Assembly (NCBI GenBank): GCA_937898415.1
Contig: CALDLA010000119.1
Span: 1-32,149, forward strand
Direction of reading: 5' to 3'
DNA from: an uncultured Prevotellaceae bacterium
Lineage (GTDB): Bacteria > Bacteroidota > Bacteroidia > Bacteroidales > Bacteroidaceae
Length of the DNA stretch: 32,149 nucleotides
Shown: in pieces, positions 16,701 through 23,696 of the stretch
How the letters are laid out: each line of letters begins with the position of its first letter
Position numbering within the stretch: the stretch's first letter is position 1
Made by a program: the position numbers and the translations under genes
The notes under the pieces: model-generated
What the model was told of the DNA's origin: nothing
What the model saw: only the letters and a program-made list of their open reading frames with translations
Databases searched by the model: none

Positions 16701-16994
16701 TTTAACATATAAATAAGCACCCTTTTCGTCAGATTTTGCTCCTGTCAACGATGCGACATTAACATGCAGAAGAACATATTGAGTCCAATCAGCATTATCA
16801 GTAGGGAAACCCGTATTTACCATATGGAAACCATTTATGTCTGATGAAGACCACGAAAACGTTGATGGTGCAGCCCAGGTAGCACACCAACTAGAAGGAC
16901 TCGCATATACTTTCTCAGCTTTTACAGGACTCACCCCTCCCAAAGCTCCGAACAGCAGGGCGAGGGTGCATAGAATTGTTGATAGTTTCTTCAT
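13770..16994 (-). CDS. Secreted multidomain esterase (PHB depolymerase/feruloyl esterase family) with GLUG-type repeats and T9SS-like tail
   Basis: About 1074 residues. A signal peptide (1-26, ending SPVKA) is followed by a beta-rich N-terminal domain (27-160). A CE1/LpqC-like esterase occupies 165-415, with LHGAS at 199-203, nucleophile Ser280 in GFSNGG, Asp331 or 332 in HGKADD, and His388 in GMGHND. A carbohydrate-binding-like beta domain follows (about 425-560). Next come repeats with GIFDGAGYTL, GGIIGKNTGG and GGLAGRCTDG, which resemble GLUG/adhesin motifs (about 565-740). The final 26 residues, FNLNGQRVGKADKGLYIKNG and a Lys-rich end, resemble type IX sorting tails of Prevotella. Likely role: release of acyl or feruloyl groups from plant polysaccharide at the cell surface. 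ATG 17024 is an alternative start. A -7 box lies at 17056-17063. Confidence 0.88.
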   Translation of the reverse strand: MKKLSTILCTLALLFGALGGVSPVKAEKVYASPSSWCATWAAPSTFSWSSSDINGFHMVNTGFPTDNADWTQYVLLHVNVASLTGAKSDEKGAYLYVKLVDNSNVDQIIKFYNGENTIYLSDYANSIDLAHIKECLLWADLAEGANAGSATVTDFYLQTSGADPVDQNVQITVGSDTRNYQLYVPGTVQTNCPLVISLHGASGHSTDYSPFSKGVAAEAGCIVAYPQGKDIYFPVFGGTVAGWDASGEENVDVTFLKAVIEDVASKYQIDRKRIYCCGFSNGGMMTYAMSNVCSDEIAAFASISGYPINEFHLRHTGARPVPFLHIHGKADDFVKYSLVPTIVDEMVARLGANPVPTTTIGNGYTKSVYAAAEGSFPYIYYEIDGMGHNDFTANTEDGSSAKTMWNFFKQYTLDSPCEETLKWAPRIDENGYTPAEHGWTVNSGTTLLQFGGDQYTSANQNVYHSLQFNSGNYMLSFKSTGTAGKTVGVKIEKLTSPNTAVLNATVNVGEDAELPFSVTDGWGEYKLTMTRPAASDAITITNLVITQTGDPTEDYLPIANTADWENFSMMVKNGVSPLNAKLTADVDAGSTMVGTSANPYQGIFDGAGYTLTFTYNGTEQFAAPFQYVNAATISDLKTTGSITTTNNQCGGIIGKNTGGNTTLNRCMSSATIESKTSGNGRVGGLAGRCTDGTLTFNYCMYDGKIICEGVQGASGFVGYHAGDDVSVTINHCLVASTDMEGDDANFVGGWKAPTINSSYYLTKFGSSNQGTQLTDQLRYSGQAAYTLNQGIGAGALFFGQGRLNSSIVEATPTLTSDASKKVLRTYKGETNFYSNPGGQLPDPALSSMLGWKFEMSGEAAYQTHLPAGQTTDRELYGTPDAYNLVVGSAGASTFVFPFTTDGLPSGVKAYDLTFDGSVINATEVNKITADKPVLINAEAGTYKFESKLNWWESVDFSAHTETTNGALTGVYNTALPFSYVPSNAYVLQNGADGLGFYQVEEDNTIKITSFRAYLTAPGALARSLRIVYADNETTTISDVSNKYNDETTFNLNGQRVGKADKGLYIKNGKKVVIK

Positions 16995-17055
16995 TTTGAA
17001 TATTGTTTTGGTTATTGTTGTCATTTTTATGCGCAATTAAGTGTTATAACGGCTC

Positions 17056-17063
17056 CAAAGGTA
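17056..17063 (-). promoter_or_regulatory. -7 box for the esterase operon
   Basis: TACCTTTG on the minus strand. The -33 position holds GTGT/TGTG rather than TTTG, so it is a partial match. It lies 31 nt before ATG 17024 and 61 nt before ATG 16994. Confidence 0.55.
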
Positions 17064-17130
17064 CGCTATTTTTTGCACATTCCACACAGTTTATCGGAAA
17101 AAGTGAGAAAGATTAACGTTGGGCGGACGA

Positions 17131-17171
17131 AAAGTAACTTTTTTCGTTACTTTGGCTTCGCCGATGGCGAA
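17131..17171 (+). other. Two adjacent inverted repeats upstream of glyA
   Basis: AAAGTAAC (17131-17138) and GTTACTTT (17146-17153) form a perfect 8-bp stem with a 7-nt loop. Directly after, TTCGCC (17157-17162) and GGCGAA (17166-17171) form a 6-bp stem with a 3-nt loop. Both lie upstream of the glyA promoter, so they would not be in the glyA mRNA unless a further promoter exists. They could be operator sites or remnants of a repeat. Confidence 0.6.
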
Positions 17172-17206
17172 ATTACTCCGTCTCGGCAAAAAAATAACCA
17201 AGTTTC

Positions 17207-17237
17207 TTTGTTATGCTCTCAACTTTTCGTAACTTTG
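17207..17237 (+). promoter_or_regulatory. Consensus promoter of glyA
   Basis: TTTG (17207-17210), a 19-nt spacer and TAACTTTG (17230-17237) match the Bacteroidota consensus. The predicted 5' UTR is about 38-40 nt. Confidence 0.75.
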
Positions 17238-17281
17238 CAGCCTAAATTAAGTATTTACATAAAAACCAATAGACAACCAAG

Positions 17282-18562
17282 ATGAAAAGAGACAACCAGA
17301 TCTTTGAGTTGATTGAGAAAGAGCATCAGCGCCAGCTGAAAGGCATTGAGCTGATTGCTAGTGAGAACTTCGTGAGCGACCAGGTGATGGAGGCTATGGG
17401 CTCGTACCTGACGAACAAGTACGCCGAGGGCTATCCCGGCAAGCGCTACTACGGCGGTTGCCAGGTGGTGGACGAGGTTGAGAAACTGGCTATCGAGCGC
17501 GTCTGCAAGCTGTTTGATGCTGAGTATGCCAACGTGCAGCCCCACTCTGGCGCACAGGCTAACGCCGCCGTGCTGCTGGCCGTGCTGCAGCCGGGCGACA
17601 CGTTCATGGGCCTGAACTTGGCTCACGGCGGTCACCTCTCACACGGTTCGCTGGTGAACACGAGCGGTATCCTGTACAAGCCCGTGGGCTACAACCTGAA
17701 CAAAGAGACGGGCCGCGTGGACTATGACGAGATGGAGCAGCTGGCCATCGAGCACAAGCCGAAGCTGATTATCGGCGGTGGCTCGGCCTACAGCCGCGAG
17801 TGGGACTACAAGCGTATGCGCGAGATTGCCGACAAGGTGGGTGCGCTGCTGATGATTGACATGGCTCACCCCGCCGGTCTGATTGCTGCCGGACTGCTGG
17901 AGAACCCCGTGAAGTGGGCTCACATCGTGACCTCGACGACCCACAAGACCCTGCGCGGTCCGCGTGGCGGTATCATCCTGCTGGGTAAGGACTTCGACAA
18001 TCCCTGGGGCCTGAAGACGCCGAAGGGTGAAATAAAAAAGATGTCGGCTCTGCTGAACTCGGCCGTCTTCCCCGGACAGCAGGGCGGTCCGCTGGAGCAC
18101 GTCATCGCTGCTAAGGCCGTTGCCTTCGGCGAGGCGCTGCAGCCTGAGTTCAAGGAGTGGGCCAAGCAGGTTCAGAAAAATGCCAAGGTGCTGGCCGACG
18201 AGCTGGTGAAGCGCGGTTTCGGCATCGTCAGCGGCGGTACTGACAACCACTCGATGCTGGTTGACCTGCGCTCGAAGTATCCTGACCTGACGGGTAAGGT
18301 GGCTGAGAACGCCCTGGTGGCTGCAGACATCACGGTGAATAAGAACATGGTTCCGTTCGACTCTCGCTCAGCCTTCCAGACTAGCGGTATCCGTCTGGGT
18401 ACGCCGGCTATCACCACCCGTGGTGCCAAGGAAGACCTGATGATTCAGATTGCCGCCTGGATTGAGGAAGTGCTGAACGCCCCTGAGGACGAAAACGTGA
18501 TTGCTTCCGTCCGTCAGCGCGTCAATGAGAAGATGAAGGAATATCCGCTCTTCGCCTACTAA
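17282..18562 (+). CDS. glyA: Serine hydroxymethyltransferase
   Basis: A 426-residue PLP enzyme that interconverts serine and glycine with tetrahydrofolate, the main source of one-carbon units. Typical blocks are ELIASENF (23-30), TNKYAEGYPGKRYYGG (44-59), the SGAQAN PLP loop (89-94), DMAHPAGL (193-200) and the PLP Schiff-base Lys222 in TTHKTLRGPRGG. The length is that of bacterial GlyA. It is a single-gene unit with its own promoter. The TAA stop overlaps the TAG stop of the convergent DUF4861 gene by 3 nt (18559-18562 are shared or adjacent). Confidence 0.97.
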   Translation: MKRDNQIFELIEKEHQRQLKGIELIASENFVSDQVMEAMGSYLTNKYAEGYPGKRYYGGCQVVDEVEKLAIERVCKLFDAEYANVQPHSGAQANAAVLLAVLQPGDTFMGLNLAHGGHLSHGSLVNTSGILYKPVGYNLNKETGRVDYDEMEQLAIEHKPKLIIGGGSAYSREWDYKRMREIADKVGALLMIDMAHPAGLIAAGLLENPVKWAHIVTSTTHKTLRGPRGGIILLGKDFDNPWGLKTPKGEIKKMSALLNSAVFPGQQGGPLEHVIAAKAVAFGEALQPEFKEWAKQVQKNAKVLADELVKRGFGIVSGGTDNHSMLVDLRSKYPDLTGKVAENALVAADITVNKNMVPFDSRSAFQTSGIRLGTPAITTRGAKEDLMIQIAAWIEEVLNAPEDENVIASVRQRVNEKMKEYPLFAY

Positions 18563-19737
18563 TTAACCGTTACCTGTAACGGTTGCTGGAGCCCGCGTAG
18601 ATACCATTCTATGCGGGCTTTCCATTCCTCGGGCGTACGGACGTCATACTTGGACCAGGCAGAGCCGAAGTAATAGGTGTAACGCTCGCCATGATAGTCG
18701 CTGAGGATGCCCAGCGCATGACCGCGATGCTGGCGGGTCTCCACCGTACCGTTGGGGAACAGCGCGGCTACATAGAGGGGTGCCTGATGAACACGGGGCT
18801 GGTCGGTGGGGTCAGTATAATAAACGTAGTTGGGGCCGAGGACAACGGGTTCAGGGTCCTCACGCTGGATGACGACACCCGAGCAGAAGCCGACAGGCTT
18901 CGTAAGACCATCGTACCAGACGGTCATGCGATTGAAGTTCGACTGCTTGTCGAGCTGGATGAGACGGTGCTCTTCAATCTCTTCACCATTCACACGTACC
19001 TTATTATTAATAAGATGGACGGTGAAGCGCAGGGGACCGTCGTCCAGCACCTGATACTCACGGAAGACGTAGGGCATGACGATACTGTCGCCTAACATCA
19101 AGGCCGGTGCGCCACAGCCAAGGGTAGCACCCACCTTATAAGGATCGAGCCCGCGACCATGGTCGTGATGATAGCTGTTGATGCGATAGAGGGAGTCGCC
19201 CCGCTGACGGTTGATGCGGCGCAGAGAGTCGACGCTGGGCATCATGACCACATCCTCAATATAATAGCGGTCGTCAACGACGAGGTCAGGCGTGTTCTTC
19301 GTCCAAACATCGATGCCGTACGAGCGTTCACCAGTACGTCCCAGGGCCGGACCATAGACACGATAGGCTCCGCGGTCGTTCTCCCAGGCGAAGTCGTCCT
19401 TACGCTCAGGATGGATGGCACCGTGACAGACGGTCAGGAACTGAGGCGGTGTGCCTGGCACGATACGGAAACGAGCCGTTCCCTGCGGACGGACGGCTGC
19501 CTCGATGAGCAACTGTCCGTCGTGGGTCAGCTGGTAAGGCACATCGAGTCCGGCACCCTCCAACACACGGAAGGAGTCCCCTACCCTGTTCTTCACGTCA
19601 GCCGCATTGATACCCACCACCTCGTGGCGGAAATCCTTTGTCGGGTTCTTCACTTCCACCGTCATTTGCGCCCTTGCAGGGCTAGTGAATAGGGAAAAGT
19701 GGATAGTGAGAAGTGTATACAATATCTTGCGCATCAT
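18559..19737 (-). CDS. DUF4861 family secreted protein
   Basis: About 392 residues. A signal peptide (MMRKILYTLLTIHFSLFTSPARA) directs export; part of it is encoded by a 7-nt tandem repeat at 19684-19718. The mature protein looks beta-rich, with NDRGAYRVYGPAL, RSYGIDVWTKNTPDLV, YHHDHGRGLDPYKVG and FCSGVVIQRED, which fits DUF4861 as I know it. Members often occur near polysaccharide-degrading enzymes, and a glycosidase or lyase-like fold has been suspected; no catalytic residues can be assigned here. The start is ATG 19737 (or 19734), not a TTG at 19746. It follows the DPP IV gene by 13 nt, with an 8-nt repeat between them, and is probably the last gene of the bamD operon. Confidence 0.85.
   Translation of the reverse strand: MMRKILYTLLTIHFSLFTSPARAQMTVEVKNPTKDFRHEVVGINAADVKNRVGDSFRVLEGAGLDVPYQLTHDGQLLIEAAVRPQGTARFRIVPGTPPQFLTVCHGAIHPERKDDFAWENDRGAYRVYGPALGRTGERSYGIDVWTKNTPDLVVDDRYYIEDVVMMPSVDSLRRINRQRGDSLYRINSYHHDHGRGLDPYKVGATLGCGAPALMLGDSIVMPYVFREYQVLDDGPLRFTVHLINNKVRVNGEEIEEHRLIQLDKQSNFNRMTVWYDGLTKPVGFCSGVVIQREDPEPVVLGPNYVYYTDPTDQPRVHQAPLYVAALFPNGTVETRQHRGHALGILSDYHGERYTYYFGSAWSKYDVRTPEEWKARIEWYLRGLQQPLQVTVN
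19684..19718 (-). repeat. Five-unit degenerate 7-nt repeat inside a signal-peptide coding region
   Basis: In gene sense the units are ATACACT, TCTCACT, ATCCACT, TTTCCCT and ATTCACT, exactly contiguous. They encode the hydrophobic core of the DUF4861 protein signal peptide. Confidence 0.8.
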
Positions 19738-19765
19738 CTTCTTCAATTTTTCAATTCTTCAATTC
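19738..19765 (-). repeat. Degenerate 8-nt repeat at the DPP IV/DUF4861 junction
   Basis: In gene sense AATTGAAG, AATTGAAA, AATTGAAG follow each other, covering the DPP IV stop and ending next to the DUF4861 start. A very similar tract is at 25699-25738 after uvrB. Confidence 0.75.
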
Positions 19766-21991
19766 TTTCTCAAAGAAATTCAGGCATTGGCGGAAGAGGT
19801 GGTTACGGGTGTTGCCGCCAAAGATGCTGTGGTTGCGGTTGGTATAGACCAGCTGGCGGAAGTCCTTGTCAGCCTGCACAAGCGCCTCGACATACTCGGC
19901 GGTGTTGCGGTAGTGGACGTTGTCGTCGGCCAGTCCGTGACAGAGCAATAGTGCTCCGTGCAGCTTTCCAGCTCGGGCTATCGGGTTCACTTCGTCGTAG
20001 CCGCTCTGGTTCTCGTTCGGCGTACGCATATAGCGCTCGGTATAGACGGTATCGTAGTAGCGCCAGCAGGTGGGCGGCGCAATGGCAATGCCGCAACGGA
20101 AGACGGGACGGCCTTCAGACATCGACATCAGCGTGTTCCAGCCGCCATACGACCAGCCCCAGATGGCGATGCGGTCCTTATCGACGTAAGACTGCTGGCC
20201 GAGCCACAAGGCAGTCTCTACCTGATCTTTGGCCTCAAGTTCGCCGAGACGGAGATAGGTACATTTCTCGAACTCAGCACCACGTCCGCCTGTGCCGCGA
20301 TTATCGACGCAGACGACGATGTAGCCCTGCTGCGCCATCAGCTGCTCCATGATGGCACCGTTGCCGCTCATGCCGATGCCCCAGGCGTTCTTCACCTGCT
20401 GCGAACCGGGGCCGCCGTACTGGTACATAATGACGGGATACTTCTTCTGCGGATTGAAGTCCTTGGGTTTCACCATCCAGCCAATGAACTTCTCATCGGG
20501 CGTGGTGAAGACAAAGAATTCCTTCGTGCCCATATCGTAGGAGGCGTACTTATCCAGCAGCGCCTTGTTGTCGATGAGCGTAGTAAGCGTCTTGCCCTGG
20601 TTGTTGCAGAGCGAATAGACGGCAGGATGATTGAGATCGCTCCACGTCGAGACGAAATTCTTGAAGTCAGTCGCGAAGATAGCCGTATTCCAGCCATCTT
20701 TCGGCGTCAGGCAGTCAGTCTTGCCGTTCTTATGGCTCACATATACCTTCTGGTTGGTGGGATCTCCGTTGAGGGCAGCAAAATAGATGTCGCCTGTCAG
20801 TTCGTCATAGCCATAGACATCGGTAACGACGGTATGAGCGACACCACCGAGCCGTTGCCCGGGCTTCTCTAGATCGCCCACGGTGCGCATCAGTTGTCCG
20901 TTCAGGTTGTAGAGGTACAGGTGGTTAAAGCCGTCGCGCTCGCTGGGCAGCAGGATGTGGTTATCCGTAATCTTCAGTCCGGCCAGCACTTCCTCCTTGA
21001 TATATTTCTCGACCTTGTCCTCAATGACCAACTGGCAGACCGTCGACAACGGGTTGCACATATAGATGCGCAGACAGTCCTGATGGCGGTTCATCGTCAC
21101 CACGGCCACCTTCGCAGGATCCTTCGTTGGCAGGATGCGGGGGATGTAGCCGTCGGCATCGAGCGGCAGGTCCATACGGCGCGTCTGGTGGCTTTTGATG
21201 TCGTAGCTCATGACGCTGACCTTCGAGTTCTGACTGCCAGGCACAGGGTACTTATAGGTATAGAAGCCTGGATACTCACGATAGTCCTCACGCTCAGGGG
21301 CCATACCCTTGAACAGCTGCATCGAGTACTGCTTCACCTCCGACTCATCGAAGCGCACCCATATCACCTGCTTGGAGTCGGCAGAGAAGACCAAGGCCGA
21401 GTTATAGCTGAACTCCTCTTCATAGACCCAGTCGGGAATACCGTTGATGACCTCGTTGAATTTGCCGTCCTTGGTCACCTCGCTCTCGGCATTATCGTAG
21501 AGCAGCTTGACCAGGAAGATATTGTTGTCGCGGACGAAGGCGATAACGTTGCCATCAGACGAGAAGACTGGCGTCTGCTGGGGGCCGCCATCCGAGAGCG
21601 GTTCCAGCTTGTTGTTCTGGATGGTATATATATAATAGGTGGCGGTGAACGAGCGGCGGTAGATGGCCTTCGTCTGGGTCTGTATCAGCATCCGCTTACC
21701 GTCAGGGCTCATGATGTAGCCTTCGACACGTCCCAACTTCGGCCCACGGACTGTCTCGGCATCAAAGAGCACAGCCGTCTGCTTGCCCGTTCGGAATGAA
21801 TAAGCCACGATTTGCTTGCCATCGTCCGAAATGCGGGCATACGTTTCGCCACCATTGAGGGGCGTAACACCTGTGAGGACTTCGCTGCGGAAGGTTCCGC
21901 CTACTACGTCCTTCAAACTGAGTTGCTGACCAGCCACAGCAAAAGCAGCCGTCATCGCCAGGGCAATGCAGGAAAAGATGATTCTCTTCAT
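19751..21991 (-). CDS. Dipeptidyl peptidase IV-like S9 family serine peptidase
   Basis: An exported peptidase of 746 residues that should remove Xaa-Pro dipeptides from peptides in the periplasm. The signal peptide is about 1-20. The beta-propeller (about 40-480) contains DWVYEEEF at 187-194, whose Glu pair binds the substrate N-terminus in DPP IV enzymes. The hydrolase domain has YGGPGSQ (oxyanion Tyr, near 524), nucleophile Ser614 in GWSYGGW, Asp689/690 in GLADDNVH and His721 in NRNHSIFGG. The length fits DPP IV rather than prolyl tripeptidyl peptidase, though the latter cannot be excluded. It lies 18 nt after the DUF4293 gene. The C-terminal ELKN is encoded by an 8-nt repeat. Confidence 0.92.
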   Translation of the reverse strand: MKRIIFSCIALAMTAAFAVAGQQLSLKDVVGGTFRSEVLTGVTPLNGGETYARISDDGKQIVAYSFRTGKQTAVLFDAETVRGPKLGRVEGYIMSPDGKRMLIQTQTKAIYRRSFTATYYIYTIQNNKLEPLSDGGPQQTPVFSSDGNVIAFVRDNNIFLVKLLYDNAESEVTKDGKFNEVINGIPDWVYEEEFSYNSALVFSADSKQVIWVRFDESEVKQYSMQLFKGMAPEREDYREYPGFYTYKYPVPGSQNSKVSVMSYDIKSHQTRRMDLPLDADGYIPRILPTKDPAKVAVVTMNRHQDCLRIYMCNPLSTVCQLVIEDKVEKYIKEEVLAGLKITDNHILLPSERDGFNHLYLYNLNGQLMRTVGDLEKPGQRLGGVAHTVVTDVYGYDELTGDIYFAALNGDPTNQKVYVSHKNGKTDCLTPKDGWNTAIFATDFKNFVSTWSDLNHPAVYSLCNNQGKTLTTLIDNKALLDKYASYDMGTKEFFVFTTPDEKFIGWMVKPKDFNPQKKYPVIMYQYGGPGSQQVKNAWGIGMSGNGAIMEQLMAQQGYIVVCVDNRGTGGRGAEFEKCTYLRLGELEAKDQVETALWLGQQSYVDKDRIAIWGWSYGGWNTLMSMSEGRPVFRCGIAIAPPTCWRYYDTVYTERYMRTPNENQSGYDEVNPIARAGKLHGALLLCHGLADDNVHYRNTAEYVEALVQADKDFRQLVYTNRNHSIFGGNTRNHLFRQCLNFFEKELKN

Positions 21992-22009
21992 AGTATGTTG
22001 TTTTGGGTT

Positions 22010-22348
22010 TTATCTGATTCTATCAGCAGCACGGACGAGTTTCTCGTCGTCGAGTATGCCCTTGCGGGCCAGGAATATCAGGATGGCGTTCACCATCGGC
22101 AGCGACTCCACAAAGCCTGCCACACCTTCCATCACGGCAATACCGATATACCATGCAAAGATGACGAACAACCCCACCAGACAGAAGCGGGCTTGAACCA
22201 TGCGACGACGATACAGGAAGATGGTGTAGGCAGACAAGGCTGCTGACACCACCTGCAAGGCGTCAATCCAATGAAGGCGCATGAAAAAGCACACCAATGC
22301 CAAGATGCAGGCCAGCAACAGGAAAACGGTCTGTTTACGTTGTATCAT
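22010..22348 (-). CDS. DUF4293 family membrane protein
   Basis: A 112-residue inner-membrane protein beginning MIQRKQTVFLLLA, with hydrophobic segments at about 7-22, 27-45 and 54-85, and a conserved-looking end (LARKGILDDEKLVRAADRIR). This matches the Bacteroidota family DUF4293 in its start, end and gene position next to rpoZ. It is shorter than the roughly 140 residues I expect and may lack part of a helix pair. Function is unknown. It sits 18 nt after rpoZ and 18 nt before the DPP IV gene. Confidence 0.85.
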   Translation of the reverse strand: MIQRKQTVFLLLACILALVCFFMRLHWIDALQVVSAALSAYTIFLYRRRMVQARFCLVGLFVIFAWYIGIAVMEGVAGFVESLPMVNAILIFLARKGILDDEKLVRAADRIR

Positions 22349-22366
22349 ATCAGATGCACGAGTGAC

Positions 22367-22717
22367 TTAGAAATCTGCCGAATCTTTATCTTTCTGCTGT
22401 TCCTTCAGGGGGTCACGCCAATACACCTGGTCGTCGATGAACTCCTGAGTAGCCAGAAGGCTCGGCTTGGGCAGCTTCTCATAATAGCGTGAAATTTCTA
22501 TCTGTTCACGATTCTCGAACACTTCCTCCAAAGAGTCGTTATAGCTGGCAAATTCGGCCAGTTTCTTGCTGAGGTCCTCCTTGATTTGTACGGAAATCTG
22601 GTTGGCACGTTTAGCGATGATAGCTACACTCTCATAGATGTTCCCTGTATCCTGACAAAGGTCCATCACATTACGGGTAACGGTATTAACCGGAGCTTTT
22701 GATTTCTTGTAATCCAT
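22367..22717 (-). CDS. rpoZ: RNA polymerase omega subunit (Bacteroidota RpoZ)
   Basis: A 116-residue protein with TRNVMDLCQDTGNIYESVAII at 13-33, followed by KRANQISVQIKEDLSKKLAEF, the Rpb6/omega-like core as seen in Bacteroidota. Omega helps beta' fold and assemble into core polymerase. The C-terminal tail (EFIDDQVYWRDPLKE and acidic residues) is typical of the phylum's longer form. It is 10 nt after bamD, an arrangement I know from other Bacteroidales. Confidence 0.88.
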   Translation of the reverse strand: MDYKKSKAPVNTVTRNVMDLCQDTGNIYESVAIIAKRANQISVQIKEDLSKKLAEFASYNDSLEEVFENREQIEISRYYEKLPKPSLLATQEFIDDQVYWRDPLKEQQKDKDSADF

Positions 22718-22727
22718 AATCTTATAA

Positions 22728-23555
22728 TCAGTCTTTTGTTATTTTCTTGCATTTTACGATATAGCGCTCGGCCGTCGACTTGTTCTCAGAATCGGGGAAC
22801 TCGTTGATAAAGCCGTAGCACTCGTCCTCAGCGTCGCGATAACGCTCCAGGCGGCGCTCGTCGGAACTGTTCTCAGCCAGCTGGAACTTGCTCTTCACGA
22901 TGAGCAGCGAGAAGTCCTCGCGCAACTTGGTAAAGGGATAGGTCTTCAGGGCGTTCTGAGCCGTAATGATGCACGACGAGTAGTTGCTCTCGTTGTTGGC
23001 ATTGATATTGCCGAAGTAGCCGCCCAGGTTATAGTAGAGCTTGGCCGACAGATACTCCTTCATAATCAGCTTGTCCTGCAGCTCATATAGCTTGCGGGTG
23101 GCATCAGGACGCAGCTCTGAGTCAGGGAAAGCGTCGAGGAAGGCCTGATAGGCGTTGATGGCGCCAATGGTAGGCGTCTGGTCAAGCCTGGGCTCAGGAG
23201 CGCTCTCAAACAGCGACTCGCCGACATAATAGGAGGCCTTCTCAGCATATATGCCCTTGGGATAAGACGAGCCATACTTCTTGAAAGTCTGCGATGCACT
23301 CTCATAGTCACGGCTCATGTACTGGGCCATCGCCAGCATATAGAGGCTCTCCTGGGCATAGTCACCACCCTTGAGCATTGTCACCATATCCTGCAATAAC
23401 GTGACTGCCTGATTATACCTGCCTTCAGCAAAGCATTGCTTGGCATACTCATAGCGGTAGTCGAAGTCCTGAGACTTATAGACCTTGTTGAACTCACCGG
23501 CACAACCGCTCAACAGGAGTGCCAGACCTAACGCGAAAAATATATTTTTCTTCAT
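22728..23555 (-). CDS. bamD: Outer membrane protein assembly factor BamD
   Basis: A lipoprotein of 275 residues with lipobox LLSGC (Cys18). The mature part is made of TPR-like helix pairs (YEYAKQCFAEGRYNQAVTLL, SRDYESASQTFKKYGSSYP, AINAYQAFLDAFPDSE), as in BamD/YfiO, which binds BamA in the outer-membrane assembly complex. ATG 23555 lies 8 nt after the -7 box, so only a few nucleotides of leader are predicted. It is the first gene of a likely five-gene minus-strand operon ending with the DUF4861 gene at 18559. Confidence 0.92.
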   Translation of the reverse strand: MKKNIFFALGLALLLSGCAGEFNKVYKSQDFDYRYEYAKQCFAEGRYNQAVTLLQDMVTMLKGGDYAQESLYMLAMAQYMSRDYESASQTFKKYGSSYPKGIYAEKASYYVGESLFESAPEPRLDQTPTIGAINAYQAFLDAFPDSELRPDATRKLYELQDKLIMKEYLSAKLYYNLGGYFGNINANNESNYSSCIITAQNALKTYPFTKLREDFSLLIVKSKFQLAENSSDERRLERYRDAEDECYGFINEFPDSENKSTAERYIVKCKKITKD

Positions 23556-23563
23556 TTAAGGTG

Positions 23564-23594
23564 CAAAGGTACACTATTTCTGCCGAACAACAAA
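23564..23594 (-). promoter_or_regulatory. Consensus promoter of the bamD operon
   Basis: On the minus strand TTTG (23594-23591), a 19-nt spacer and TACCTTTG (23571-23564). The start codon is 8 nt past the -7 box. Confidence 0.78.
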
Positions 23595-23677
23595 GGGAAT
23601 TAGGGAAAATTGAAGGTTAGCGGAACAAAATTGAAGATTTTTTGCACTTCTATGCGGCGTTTCCCACTTTTTTCTTG

Positions 23678-23685
23678 TACCTTTG
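23678..23685 (+). promoter_or_regulatory. -7 box for uvrB
   Basis: TACCTTTG, 11 nt before ATG 23697. The -33 element is not clear. Its position shows that the start at 23610 in the same frame is too early. Confidence 0.6.
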
Positions 23686-23696
23686 CACTCCAAACT

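Noticed and set aside
20894..21799. 301-codon open frame antisense to the DPP IV gene
   Set aside because: It is a shadow of a gene whose catalytic triad and signal peptide are intact, and has no motif of its own.
23610..23696. 29-residue N-terminal extension of UvrB
   Set aside because: The extension would be translated through the TACCTTTG promoter box at 23678-23685, is unlike UvrB N-termini, and the next ATG gives the normal family start.
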